A stretch of 64,000 bases of DNA from Nibribacter ruber (GTDB lineage: Bacteria > Bacteroidota > Bacteroidia > Cytophagales > Hymenobacteraceae), in contig NZ_CP047897.1 of the NCBI RefSeq assembly GCF_009913235.1, positions 3,533,001 to 3,597,000 of the forward strand, in the 5' to 3' direction. Below the pieces are notes generated by a model, which ran no database searches, was not told the DNA's origin, and saw only the letters and a list, made by a program, of their open reading frames with translations. Positions 8,816 through 17,302 of the stretch are shown here, piece after piece. Every line of letters starts with the position of its first letter. The stretch's first letter is position 1. The position numbers and the translations under genes are program-made.

Positions 8816-9820
8816 ATGAAGTCACACCAGGCCATGAAGTTGAATTTGGGAGGGGCCGTTGCCCTAGCCTTTCTCTGGGGAGCCACCCTTACCAGTTGTA
8901 ATTCCAAAGCAGCCGCCGAAGAAACGGCCCGCCAAGACAAAGAATTAGCCGCCGCGGCCGCCGCAGATTCTGCCAAAGCCGTTGCCGACTCTCTTACCGC
9001 CAAAGCCAAGACAGATTCTATTGATTTAGCCACCAAGGCCATTCTGCCCCATAAACGCATCATTGCCTACTACGGCAACCCCATGTCCAAGCGCATGGGC
9101 ATTTTGGGAGAGCTTCCGGTACAGCAGATGCTCAAGAAGCTGGACGGCGAAGTGAAAACCTGGGAAGCCGTTGACCCGGCCACGCCCGTTCAGCCCGCTT
9201 TGCACGTGATTGTGGTCACCGCCCAGGGACAGCCCGGCAAAGGCGGCAAGTACCGCCTGCGCATGAGCGACCACGTGGCAGATTCTGTCATCTCTTGGGC
9301 CAAGCAGCGCAACGCCATTGTGTTCCTGGACATTCAGATTGGGCAGAGCACGCTGCAAGAAGAGATTCCTAGACTGGAGAAATGGCTGAAACTGCCGCAA
9401 GTGCACCTAGGCATTGACCCCGAGTTTGCCATGAAGAACGGCTCCATCCCAGGCCGCCGCGTGGGCACCGTGGACGCCTCAGAGATCAACTACGCCACCG
9501 GCGTCCTGGCGGACATAGCCAAGCGCTACAACCTGCCGCCTAAGATTTTGGTGGTACACCGTTTCACGCAGCGCATGGTCACCAACTACCAGAACATCAA
9601 ACTTAGACCAGAGGTACAGGTGGTCATGCACATGGACGGCTGGGGCGATCGCATCTTGAAGAAAAGCACCTACAACGACTACATCAAGAAAGAGCCCGTG
9701 CAGTTCACCGGTTTCAAGATATTCTATAAGAATGACACCAAGAAGCCTGGCTGGAAACTATACGACCCCAAAGACCTGCTCAAGCTAAACCCAGTGCCTT
9801 TGTACATTCAGTACCAATAG
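8816..9820 (+). CDS. Lipoprotein of unknown function with an Ala/Lys-rich linker
   Basis: The product is 334 residues. The signal ends in a lipobox, TLTSC, with Cys28 as the lipidation site; ATG at codon 7 is an alternative start. Residues 30-75 are an alanine-rich helical linker. From about residue 80 there is a compact domain starting HKRIIAYYGNPMSKRMGILGELP, with VFLDIQIGQS, LGIDPEFAM, VDASEINYATGVLADIA, LVVHRFTQRMV and VMHMDGWGD as the best-marked blocks. Strand-then-acid blocks at regular spacing would suit a TIM-barrel-like enzyme, but that is inference only. Probably anchored in the outer or inner membrane facing the periplasm. Confidence 0.8.
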   Translation: MKSHQAMKLNLGGAVALAFLWGATLTSCNSKAAAEETARQDKELAAAAAADSAKAVADSLTAKAKTDSIDLATKAILPHKRIIAYYGNPMSKRMGILGELPVQQMLKKLDGEVKTWEAVDPATPVQPALHVIVVTAQGQPGKGGKYRLRMSDHVADSVISWAKQRNAIVFLDIQIGQSTLQEEIPRLEKWLKLPQVHLGIDPEFAMKNGSIPGRRVGTVDASEINYATGVLADIAKRYNLPPKILVVHRFTQRMVTNYQNIKLRPEVQVVMHMDGWGDRILKKSTYNDYIKKEPVQFTGFKIFYKNDTKKPGWKLYDPKDLLKLNPVPLYIQYQ

Positions 9821-9842
9821 GCGCCGCTCTTGATTTAGGCAA

Positions 9843-9889
9843 GCCGATTTTGGCCTGTTTTCTGTAAAACAGTCCAAAATCGGCTTTCT
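9843..9889 (+). terminator. Terminator built on a 38-bp palindrome
   Basis: Copy 7 (9845-9882) is extended by GC/GC outside the arms and followed by TTTCTT. It begins 22 nt after the lipoprotein stop. Confidence 0.65.
9845..9882. repeat. 38-bp palindrome, copy 7
   Basis: Arms CGATTTTGGCCTGTTTT and AAAACAGTCCAAAATCG, loop CTGT. Positions 3 and 36 are changed together (A and T instead of T and A), so pairing is kept. Confidence 0.9.
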
Positions 9890-10031
9890 TCATTTCCTGC
9901 CTCGGGGAATGAGAGATTTGGTTTGGACGTCTGTGCTTTTGCAAGTACTTTGGGAAAAACCTGCGGAATTTAGGGAGCGCAAGCAACCTGCCGCCCGGTT
10001 TGGGTATCTATAAAGCAAACACCCCCTTGCT

Positions 10032-10379
10032 ATGAAACACCTGTACACGCTTTGCCTTCTCTTCTTGGTTGCCTTTTCATCCTGTGAACTAGAGGAGGTG
10101 AAACGTACCTGTGACGTAGCCAGACCGACAGAGAATATTAAATGGCTCCGCGAGCGGGTGCAAGAATTGGAACGGTCCAACCGCTGCCAGGTGGTACGCC
10201 AAGGCACCTACAATGGCCACAGCGTCTTCGTGATTGGCAGCTGCGAGCCCGGCGTCAACTCCATCAACTCCGTCTATGACTGCGAAGGCAGCCTGCTCTG
10301 CTTCAACGGAGATGAGACGTGTCCTGATTTTGATAAAGAGGTGAAGGATTTGCGGGTGATTTGGAAGAATGCGAAGTAG
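10032..10379 (+). CDS. Small cysteine-rich lipoprotein, function unknown
   Basis: The product is 115 residues with lipobox VAFSSC (Cys18). The mature part has five or six further cysteines (RTCDVARP, SNRCQVV, GSCEPG, YDCEGSLLCFNGDETCPDF), enough for disulphides in the periplasm. A charged helical stretch, IKWLRERVQELE, precedes a small beta-rich C-terminus (GTYNGHSVFVIGSC, VYDCEGSLLCF). It resembles short DUF6970-type Cytophagales lipoproteins, which I offer only as a possibility. Eight bases separate it from the next lipoprotein gene, so the two probably form an operon. Confidence 0.75.
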   Translation: MKHLYTLCLLFLVAFSSCELEEVKRTCDVARPTENIKWLRERVQELERSNRCQVVRQGTYNGHSVFVIGSCEPGVNSINSVYDCEGSLLCFNGDETCPDFDKEVKDLRVIWKNAK

Positions 10380-10387
10380 GGTAGATA

Positions 10388-11008
10388 ATGAAAAAACTAT
10401 TAGTCATGCTATCGATTCTCTTGGCGATAGGTTGTAAGAATGAGCCCAAGGAAGCAGTTGGTCCACCCATTGGCCAATCACCTACTAGTGAAAACGGTAC
10501 TTCAAAAGATGTACTACCACCTGAGGAATGGCTAAGGAAGCATTATGAAGAAAATCTACGAGAGGTTTCCGATACTGGCCGGGTAGTTTTTCGATTAAAT
10601 TGGCGCAGGGCACATCACCCAGGTATACTTTTAAGGGTAGAAAACTTCCCAATTTATATTGAGGATACGCTCTTCCACGTAGAGCAGTATGCAGTTTCTA
10701 AGGTGTATTTAGATGATGTAAATGATTATGCCAGTTCAGAGAGGCCCTACTTATTTGAACAGAGAAACTATAAAATAAGCGCTGAAGAGTTAGAAAGGCT
10801 GAAGGCTTTGGCGAATGAGTTAAATATATGGGAGGAGAAGTCGGACAGGGAGGAAATAATAGATGGCTCAAACTGGGAATTGGAAATCTTGATGAATGGA
10901 AAGTACCACCTAGTGACCTCAAATTCTGTCAACCCGGCTATTAAAAGGATTGGTAAGGAGATGATGGCACTTGCAAGGCTTAATCTACCAAAGGAAGAAA
11001 TATACTAA
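10388..11008 (+). CDS. Lipoprotein of unknown function, AT-rich
   Basis: The product is 206 residues with lipobox LLAIGC (Cys16). The mature protein is charged, with no repeats or metal motifs that I can see. The best-marked stretches are VVFRLNWRRAHHPGILLRVENFPIYIED and a C-terminal helix, IKRIGKEMMALARLNLP. Third-position A and T, and codons such as TTA, ATA and AGG, are clearly commoner than in neighbouring genes, which may reflect recent acquisition or low expression. It lies 8 nt after the cysteine-rich lipoprotein gene and is likely cotranscribed with it. Confidence 0.75.
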   Translation: MKKLLVMLSILLAIGCKNEPKEAVGPPIGQSPTSENGTSKDVLPPEEWLRKHYEENLREVSDTGRVVFRLNWRRAHHPGILLRVENFPIYIEDTLFHVEQYAVSKVYLDDVNDYASSERPYLFEQRNYKISAEELERLKALANELNIWEEKSDREEIIDGSNWELEILMNGKYHLVTSNSVNPAIKRIGKEMMALARLNLPKEEIY

Positions 11009-11092
11009 CGCTATTAACCCAAAGTCAATTTAGGGAATACAGTAAGTGTAGAGCTAATACATCTCACTTATCAGCTTCATTAATAGAAAAGC

Positions 11093-11130
11093 CGTTTTTA
11101 GCCTCTTTTTCAGAAAACAGCCCAAAAACG
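11093..11130. repeat. 38-bp palindrome, copy 8
   Basis: Arms CGTTTTTAGCCTCTTTT and AAAACAGCCCAAAAACG, loop TCAG. It sits just before a perfect terminator palindrome in a convergent gap. Confidence 0.85.
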
Positions 11131-11136
11131 AATTCC

Positions 11137-11178
11137 ATAAAAGAGAAAGGCTACCAATTGGTAGCCTTTCTCTTTTAT
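11137..11178. terminator. Perfect 42-bp bidirectional terminator palindrome
   Basis: A 21-bp perfect inverted repeat centred at 11157/11158 (core AGGCTACCAATTGGTAGCCT) has A-rich and T-rich outer ends. It terminates transcription from both the lipoprotein operon and the leftward asd gene. Confidence 0.9.
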
Positions 11179-11191
11179 CTAAATCTAGTAC

Positions 11192-12181
11192 TTACACCAG
11201 CTTGTTCTCTACTAAGTATTCAGCGATTTGGACGGCGTTGGTAGCAGCACCTTTTCTGAGGTTGTCCGCTACAATCCATAAGTTCAAGGTGTTGGGCTGA
11301 GACTCGTCTCTTCTAATGCGGCCTACAAACACTTCGTCTTTGCCGTGGGCGTTCAAAGGCATTGGATATTGCTGGTTGGCAACGTCATCCACTACCACTA
11401 CGCCTGGAGTTTCCTGCAAGATGCGGTACACTTCCTCTAGGGTGAAATCGCGCTCAAACTCTACGTTCACAGACTCTGAGTGACCACCAATCACGGGGAT
11501 GCGCACCGTGGTGGCCGTTACCTGGATGGAGTCGTCGCCCATGATTTTCTTGGTCTCTAGAATCATCTTCATTTCTTCCTTGGTGTAACCGTTCTCTGTG
11601 AAGACGTCAATCTGCGGAATCACGTTCAGGTCAATCTGGTAGGCGTAGGCCATTTCACCGTCTTTACCATTGCGCTCATTCATGAGTTGGTCTACCGCCT
11701 TTTTACCAGTTCCTGTCACCGATTGGTAGGTACTCACTACTATGCGTTTTATTTTAAGCGCCTTGTGCAGGTGGTTCAAAGCCACTACCATCTGGATGGT
11801 AGAGCAATTGGGGTTGGCAATAATCTTATCAGAGGCCGTCAGTTCAGAAGCATTGATCTCGGGCACTACCAGCTTTTTAGTAGGGTCCATGCGCCACGCT
11901 GAGGAGTTGTCTACCACGGTGGTACCAACTTCAGCGAACTTAGGCGCCATTTCCTTGCTTACACTGCCACCAGCAGAGAAAATGGCGATGGCTGGTTTCT
12001 GCGCAATGGCGTCTTCCATACCAATCACGGTATATTCCTTGCCCTGAAAGGACATCTTCTGGCCAACAGAACGCTCTGAGGCCACTAACAATAATTCATC
12101 AACCGGAAATTGGCGCTCGGCCAACACCTTCAGCATTTCGCCACCCACTAGGCCGGTGGCGCCTACTACAGCTACTTTCAT
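11192..12181 (-). CDS. asd: Aspartate-semialdehyde dehydrogenase
   Basis: It reduces L-aspartyl-4-phosphate to aspartate-semialdehyde with NADPH, for lysine/diaminopimelate, threonine and methionine synthesis, in the cytoplasm. The product is 329 residues, normal for the family. The dinucleotide-binding loop is GATGLVGGEML at residues 7-17. SAGGSVSKE and DNSSAWRMD match the phosphate-binding region. The catalytic cysteine is Cys126 in NPNCSTIQ, and the histidine/arginine region is in RIPVIGGHSESVNVEF. Transcribed alone, leftward. Confidence 0.97.
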   Translation of the reverse strand: MKVAVVGATGLVGGEMLKVLAERQFPVDELLLVASERSVGQKMSFQGKEYTVIGMEDAIAQKPAIAIFSAGGSVSKEMAPKFAEVGTTVVDNSSAWRMDPTKKLVVPEINASELTASDKIIANPNCSTIQMVVALNHLHKALKIKRIVVSTYQSVTGTGKKAVDQLMNERNGKDGEMAYAYQIDLNVIPQIDVFTENGYTKEEMKMILETKKIMGDDSIQVTATTVRIPVIGGHSESVNVEFERDFTLEEVYRILQETPGVVVVDDVANQQYPMPLNAHGKDEVFVGRIRRDESQPNTLNLWIVADNLRKGAATNAVQIAEYLVENKLV

Positions 12182-12260
12182 GTAAGGTGAACTTAAAAAA
12201 AATGAATGTCGGTCATGGGCTTTAGCTTTTGAGTTGGGGCCACACGCCTGAGCTGATTTC

Positions 12261-12298
12261 CGTTTTTGGCTTGTTTTCTGAGAATCAGGCAGAAAACG
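12261..12298. repeat. 38-bp palindrome, copy 9
   Basis: Arms CGTTTTTGGCTTGTTTT and GAATCAGGCAGAAAACG, loop CTGA. It lies between the divergent asd and the lamin-tail gene. Confidence 0.8.
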
Positions 12299-12356
12299 GA
12301 AATTTCTCTACCGCAAAGAAACCAACTTTTGCGCACTTTTAAAGTATGGTCATTCT

Positions 12357-14921
12357 ATGCGGCAACTCTTTCTTTTGATATTGCTACTGTTTGCCCTCTG
12401 CGGTACCGCTAGCGCCCAGTTTTTAGAGACATTTGCAGACGGTGACTTTACACAGAATCCTGCCTGGACGGGAGATGTGGCTTCTTTTCAAGTGAACGCC
12501 GCCAAGCAATTGCAAAGCAAAGGCCCCGCCGTGACGGGCACCACCCTGCAACTCATGACACCCAATACGCTGGCCGTGGGCGCGCAATGGGAGTTCTACC
12601 TGCAACTGGCCTTCGCTACCTCCTCAGGCAACTACGCCGAGGTTCATCTCACCTCAGACAACCAAGACCTGAAAGGCGCGCACCAAGGCTATTTTGTGCG
12701 CATTGGCGGCACCGAGGATGAAGTGAGCCTCTACCGGAAAGATGGTGCCACGGCCGTTCGCATCATCAACGGTCCAGATAAAACCGTTGCCACTACCAAC
12801 AACCTGCTGCGCGTGCGCGTGACCAGAACTGAGGCCTCTGTCTGGAATCTGGAAGTAGACATGGGTGCTACCGGCCAGAACTTCGTGAGCCAGGGAACGG
12901 CCCAAGACGCCCGCTATCCCACGTCTGCCTTTACCGGCGTGCGGTTCACTTACAGCCAGGCCAACGCCCAGAAGTTCTTCTTCGATGATTTTCTTATCAA
13001 GGACATCAGCGCACCTGCCATCCTGGAAATGAAAGTGGCCGGCGCAAGGTCAGTAGAAATAAAATTCTCTGAGCCTATCACCGCGGCCTCGGCACAAAAT
13101 CTGCAGAACTATCTCTTGAACGGAGGGGTACAGCCCAACACTGTTGAATTAGTAGATCCAAGTACGCTCCGCTTGACGTTTGCATCAGACTTTGCTACTG
13201 GTACTAACCGCTTACAGATTGCAGAGATAAGAGACCTGCAAGGCAACACCGCCAGAAATCTGCAGACTACTTTTGACTACAGCCCCATCGCGCAATCCGG
13301 TGAGGTGCGTATTACCGAGATATATGCTGATTTGAACCCTTTGCAAGACTTACCTGCGGCAGAGTTCTTTGAGATTCATAACTTAAGCGATAAAACCTTT
13401 AACCTGCAGGGCTGGACATACTCAGACGCAACTACCAACTCGGCGAGCTTCCCAAGTTATCTCCTAAAGCCTGGGTCATATGTGATTGTCTGCGCCGCGG
13501 CAGACACGGCTTTGTACAAACCATTTGGCGAAGTGGTGGGATTACCCAGTTTTCCATCTTTGAATGACAGCGGGGATGAGGTAGAACTCTTCAATGTGCA
13601 AGGACAACTCATAGACAAGGTGGTTTATACAAACGCCTGGTACCGTGACACGCAAAAGAAGGAGGGAGGCTGGACTTTGGAACTGGTAGACGTAAACACC
13701 AGCTGTAAGGGAGCGGCCGCCTGGAAAGCCTCTGAAGACCCCAGAGGCGGAACTCCGGGAAAAGTAAACTCGGTGCAAGGGAAAGACGTGACCGCGCCAC
13801 AGCTAGTACAAGCAACTACCACCGCGCCAGACAAGGTAGTGCTCCGCTTTGATGAACCCCTAGACAGCCTGACCGCCTCTGTCCTATCGGTTTATCAAAT
13901 ATCGCCGGACGTGACCGTTACGCATGTGCGGGTGTTGCCTTCTTCTTTTGAGGTGGAGTTGACCTTGCAGGCTCCTTTGCGCGAAAACCTAAAATACACG
14001 GTTACGGCGCAGGGTGTGCAGGATTGTAGCGGGAACAGGGCCACTACTCAGCAGACGGCCTCTTTGGTGTTGCCGGCGGTGGCGCAGAAAGGAGACGTGG
14101 TCATCAATGAAATCTTGTTCAATCCCAGCACCGGCGGCGTAGATTTTGTGGAACTGGTCAACAGAACAAACAAATACCTGAATCTGCAGAACTGGCAACT
14201 GGCCAACCGCGAGAAAGGGGAACTGGGCACCATTAAAACCATCAGTACCCAGCCTTTGCTTCTGGCTCCGGGCGGTTATCTGGTTCTTACGTCAGATGCG
14301 AAGGTACTGAAAGAACAATACCCGAATAGCAAACCAGAAAGCTTCCTGCAACTGTCCTCTCTGCCCTCCTATAATGACGATGCTGGCAACGTGGTCTTGC
14401 TGCTGCCAGACAAAACCATCATGGATGAAGTGGCCTATAACGCAGCGTATCATTTCAAACTGATTAAGAACCCTGAAGGCATTTCTTTGGAGCGTCTTCA
14501 GTTAACGGGGCCTTCTACGGCGGCTAATTTCCATTCTGCGGCAACATACATAAAAGCTACACCGGGCTACCTGAATTCTCAATCGCAGACGGCCGCGCAG
14601 CTAAACCAGAAACTCACGCTCACGCCCAAGGTATTCACTCCGGACGGTGATGGCGTGGAAGATGTGCTGTTGCTGCATTTTCAGGGCGTGGCGCCAGGTA
14701 GCGTGGCTCATGTGACCGTGTATGATGCCTCCGGAAGGAAAGTTCGGACGCTGGCGGGAAACCAGCTGGCCGGGCAGGAGAATCTGGTGCAGTGGGACGG
14801 CCTCACCGATAAAGGAACCAAAGCCGCCGTGGGCTATTACATTGTGCTGGTAGAACTGTTCAACCTCAACGGCGACAAGGAAGTCCTGAAGGAAACGACG
14901 GTGGTGGGTGGTCGTTTTTAG
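12357..14921 (+). CDS. Secreted protein with two lamin-tail-like domains and a FlgD/CHU-type C-terminus
   Basis: The product is 854 residues. The signal peptide is MRQLFLLILLLFALCGTASAQ. A concanavalin-like N-terminal region spans roughly residues 22-220. Ig-like segments follow (SAPAILEMKVAGARSVEIKFSEPI and its later partner DVTAPQLVQATTTAPDKVVLRFDEPL). Two lamin-tail-type domains open with VRITEIYADLNP and VVINEILFNPSTGG and contain FFEIHNLSDKTFNLQGWTYS-like cores. The C-terminus, FTPDGDGVEDVLLLHFQ... VTVYDASGRKVRTL, is a FlgD-like/gliding-type Ig fold, often seen on type IX-exported or surface proteins. Probably extracellular and adhesive or structural. The last two codons and the stop lie inside a 38-bp palindrome. 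Confidence 0.85.
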   Translation: MRQLFLLILLLFALCGTASAQFLETFADGDFTQNPAWTGDVASFQVNAAKQLQSKGPAVTGTTLQLMTPNTLAVGAQWEFYLQLAFATSSGNYAEVHLTSDNQDLKGAHQGYFVRIGGTEDEVSLYRKDGATAVRIINGPDKTVATTNNLLRVRVTRTEASVWNLEVDMGATGQNFVSQGTAQDARYPTSAFTGVRFTYSQANAQKFFFDDFLIKDISAPAILEMKVAGARSVEIKFSEPITAASAQNLQNYLLNGGVQPNTVELVDPSTLRLTFASDFATGTNRLQIAEIRDLQGNTARNLQTTFDYSPIAQSGEVRITEIYADLNPLQDLPAAEFFEIHNLSDKTFNLQGWTYSDATTNSASFPSYLLKPGSYVIVCAAADTALYKPFGEVVGLPSFPSLNDSGDEVELFNVQGQLIDKVVYTNAWYRDTQKKEGGWTLELVDVNTSCKGAAAWKASEDPRGGTPGKVNSVQGKDVTAPQLVQATTTAPDKVVLRFDEPLDSLTASVLSVYQISPDVTVTHVRVLPSSFEVELTLQAPLRENLKYTVTAQGVQDCSGNRATTQQTASLVLPAVAQKGDVVINEILFNPSTGGVDFVELVNRTNKYLNLQNWQLANREKGELGTIKTISTQPLLLAPGGYLVLTSDAKVLKEQYPNSKPESFLQLSSLPSYNDDAGNVVLLLPDKTIMDEVAYNAAYHFKLIKNPEGISLERLQLTGPSTAANFHSAATYIKATPGYLNSQSQTAAQLNQKLTLTPKVFTPDGDGVEDVLLLHFQGVAPGSVAHVTVYDASGRKVRTLAGNQLAGQENLVQWDGLTDKGTKAAVGYYIVLVELFNLNGDKEVLKETTVVGGRF

Positions 14922-14950
14922 GCTATTTTCCAGAAAACAAGCCAAAAACG
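14913..14950. repeat. 38-bp palindrome, copy 10, supplying a stop codon
   Basis: Arms CGTTTTTAGGCTATTTT and AAAACAAGCCAAAAACG, loop CCAG. The first nine bases, read as CGT TTT TAG, are the last two codons and the stop of the lamin-tail gene. Confidence 0.9.
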
Positions 14951-15042
14951 AACCTCGGCAAAAACCACTTTTGGCAAGCCCGCGCTTTTGTTGAATCTTT
15001 GCAGAAAACTGGCTCTGTACGGGGCCTTATCTATTTGTTCTC

Positions 15043-15801
15043 GTGGAGATTCTGTACCTGTGTCTGTTCGCGTTTCTGGCAGGCTTGATTGATTCTGTAG
15101 TGGGTGGCGGTGGCCTGATCCAGTTGCCGGCGCTGTTTGTGTTTCTGCCCTCGGCGCCCATTCCGGCCTTGTTTGGCACGGGCAAGTTGTCCAGCATTGC
15201 GGGAACCTCGGTCTCGCTCTGGCGTTTCTCCAGAAACGTAGAAATCAACTGGAAGGCCGTTCTGCCCGCAGCCGCAGCGGCGTTTGTGTTCTCCTTTCTG
15301 GGTGCCCGCGCCGTGAGTCACTTTGACAAGGAAATGCTCAGGCCTTTGATTCTGGTTTTGCTGGTGGCCGTGGCCTTGTATACCTTCTTTAGAAAAGACT
15401 TTGGTGCCATTCATGCGCCGCGCCTGGCGCCGGCCAAAGAGGTGTGGTACGGCATGGGCGTGGGCCTGGTGATTGGTTTCTATGACGGTTTCTTCGGGCC
15501 GGGTACGGGCAGCTTTCTCATGTTCGTGTTCGTGGGATTGTTCGGGTTTAACTTTCTGGCGGCCTCAGCCTCTGCCAAAGTAGTGAACGTGGCCACCAAT
15601 CTTTCTGCCTTGCTGTATTTCGGCTACAAGGGATTCATCATGTTTCATGTGGGTATTCCCATGGCCATTAGCAGTGTGGCAGGTTCCATGGTGGGCACCA
15701 GGATTGCGCTGGCCCGGGGCAGCGGGTTTGTGCGCAAACTGTTTCTGGTGGTAGTGACGGGCATCATCCTCAAGTTCGCTTATGACACCTTTTGGGGCTA
15801 G
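15043..15801 (+). CDS. TauE/SafE (TSUP) family membrane transporter
   Basis: The product is 252 residues with about eight hydrophobic segments. The opening is typical of the family: FAFLAGLIDSVVGGGGLIQLPAL. The matching second-half motif is VGLVIGFYDGFFGPGTGSFLMF. These two inverted-repeat halves with Gly-rich re-entrant motifs define the TSUP fold, which exports or takes up sulphite, sulphonates or other small organic anions. The substrate is not shown by the sequence. The start is GTG at 15043, 23 bp after an AATCTTTG box. One base after its stop is a degenerate 38-bp palindrome. Confidence 0.9.
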   Translation: MEILYLCLFAFLAGLIDSVVGGGGLIQLPALFVFLPSAPIPALFGTGKLSSIAGTSVSLWRFSRNVEINWKAVLPAAAAAFVFSFLGARAVSHFDKEMLRPLILVLLVAVALYTFFRKDFGAIHAPRLAPAKEVWYGMGVGLVIGFYDGFFGPGTGSFLMFVFVGLFGFNFLAASASAKVVNVATNLSALLYFGYKGFIMFHVGIPMAISSVAGSMVGTRIALARGSGFVRKLFLVVVTGIILKFAYDTFWG

Positions 15802-15802
15802 C

Positions 15803-15840
15803 CGATTTTAGCCTATTTTTCAGGAATTACGCCAAAACTA
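15803..15840. repeat. 38-bp palindrome, copy 11 (degenerate)
   Basis: Left arm CGATTTTAGCCTATTTT is recognisable. Right arm GAATTACGCCAAAACTA has lost its terminal CG. Loop TCAG. It starts 1 nt after the transporter's stop codon and is the most decayed copy in the window. Confidence 0.6.
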
Positions 15841-15955
15841 TACCTATAAGTAGGTAATCCTGTGCAGGCTATTTGATAATATCAAGAAATTATAGAAGTT
15901 AGCGTGGCAGAATCCCCTAGCTGCCAAACATTTCATAAGACCTTAATCTACACGT

Positions 15956-17074
15956 ATGTTAAAAAGATCTCTACAAAGACTGTCTTTCTGGGCACTGCCT
16001 GCACTTGCCTTGTTGTTGGCTGCACCGGCAGCGCACGCTCAAGAAGAAGTAGGGGAATTTATTAGAGCGGGGAAGGAAGATGCCACTAAGCTGGTGAAAG
16101 CCTATGCAGAACCCGCCGGAATCGCGTTGGGCCACAACCTTAACAGCGGTTGGTTCAACTCGGGCAAGGCCATGGGCCTGGGCCGGTTTGACGTCAGAAT
16201 TTACGCCTCGGCGGTGTTTGCCCCAGATGACGCCAAAACCTTTGATATTTCCAAGCTGGGCTTAAAGCAGATCAGAACTTCCAACGGTTCTACCTTTGAC
16301 CCCAACAAACCCGTGATGGTGCCTACCGTGTTTGGCGAGGACAAAGAAGGACCTGACCTGACTGTGTACACCCGCAATCCTTTAACCAACCAGGAAGAGG
16401 AAGTGGTGTCGTTTAACTCGCCTCCGGGGGCTGGGTATGACGTACTGCCCTTCCCGATGGCGCAGGTGAGCGTGGGCTTGATCAAAGACACTGAGATTGC
16501 CGTGCGCTTTGTCCCAGAAATAAAAGCCGATGATTTTACCGGAAGCCTTTGGGGTGTGGGCGTAAAGCACGGCCTCAAACAATGGATTCCGGTGTTGGCC
16601 TCTATTCCAGGATTTGACATCACCGTCTTCGGCGGATATACCAACTTGTCTACCTCGTATGGATTGGACGTGCCTTTGACGGATGACAACCAAATGTACG
16701 CTACCGCTCAGCAAAAGAGTGCTACCTATTATGACGGGCAGGCCCTGGAACTGAAAACCAAAGCCTGGACGGCCAGTCTGGTGGCATCTAAAACCATTAG
16801 CGTAATCACAGGCTACGCCGGCATTAGATACAGCAACGTTGAAACCGATCTGAATGCCGTGGGCAAATACCCCGTGGTAGCCTACAGAACCACTGCACCG
16901 TACAACAAATACGTAGATGACGTGGTGGATCCTATCTTGGTGAACATGAAAGACGCCCAAGTGGGAGGTACTGCCGGTTTACGGTTAAAGCTGGCCTTCT
17001 TCTCCATTTACGGCGAATACACGCTTGCTAAATACTCCACCGCCATGGCCGGCATTGGCCTTGGTTGGAACTAA
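15956..17074 (+). CDS. Secreted or outer-membrane protein, DUF6588-like
   Basis: The product is 372 residues with signal peptide MLKRSLQRLSFWALPALALLLAAPAAHAQ. The mature protein begins EEVGEFIRAGKEDATKLVKAYAEPAGIALGHNLNSGWFNSGKAM, a pattern I associate with the Bacteroidota DUF6588 family. Long alternating beta-strand stretches follow (TEIAVRFVPEIK, ITVFGGYTNLSTSYGLDV, SVITGYAGIRYSNVET, AFFSIYGEYTLAKYSTAMAGIGLGWN). The terminal strand ending GLGWN is typical of an outer-membrane beta-barrel. Function unknown. No operon partner: a palindrome and a terminator follow at once. Confidence 0.75.
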   Translation: MLKRSLQRLSFWALPALALLLAAPAAHAQEEVGEFIRAGKEDATKLVKAYAEPAGIALGHNLNSGWFNSGKAMGLGRFDVRIYASAVFAPDDAKTFDISKLGLKQIRTSNGSTFDPNKPVMVPTVFGEDKEGPDLTVYTRNPLTNQEEEVVSFNSPPGAGYDVLPFPMAQVSVGLIKDTEIAVRFVPEIKADDFTGSLWGVGVKHGLKQWIPVLASIPGFDITVFGGYTNLSTSYGLDVPLTDDNQMYATAQQKSATYYDGQALELKTKAWTASLVASKTISVITGYAGIRYSNVETDLNAVGKYPVVAYRTTAPYNKYVDDVVDPILVNMKDAQVGGTAGLRLKLAFFSIYGEYTLAKYSTAMAGIGLGWN

Positions 17075-17081
17075 GAAATTA

Positions 17082-17119
17082 CGTTTTTAGCCTGTTTTCC
17101 AGAAAATAAGCCAAAAACG
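17082..17119. repeat. 38-bp palindrome, copy 12
   Basis: Arms CGTTTTTAGCCTGTTTT and AAAATAAGCCAAAAACG, loop CCAG. It begins 7 nt after a stop codon and precedes a separate GC-rich terminator. Confidence 0.85.
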
Positions 17120-17126
17120 ACTTGCT

Positions 17127-17170
17127 AGCGGCGCCTCTCCTGATGTATTTGGGAGAGGCGCCGCTGTTTT
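17127..17170 (+). terminator. GC-rich intrinsic terminator
   Basis: A perfect 14-bp stem (17127-17140 with 17152-17165; arm AGCGGCGCCTCTCC) with a 10-11-nt loop is followed by GTTTTA. Confidence 0.85.
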
Positions 17171-17302
17171 ATGGGCACTATGTTTACTCCTGATGAAATG
17201 CTAAGCGTACAGGTATTGGTGGTGATGCGGGACTGTTAATTTCAGGGGGAGGTTTAACTTCTTGTCTTTTTCAGCATCAAAGAAAGAAAACAGATCCTAC
17301 GC

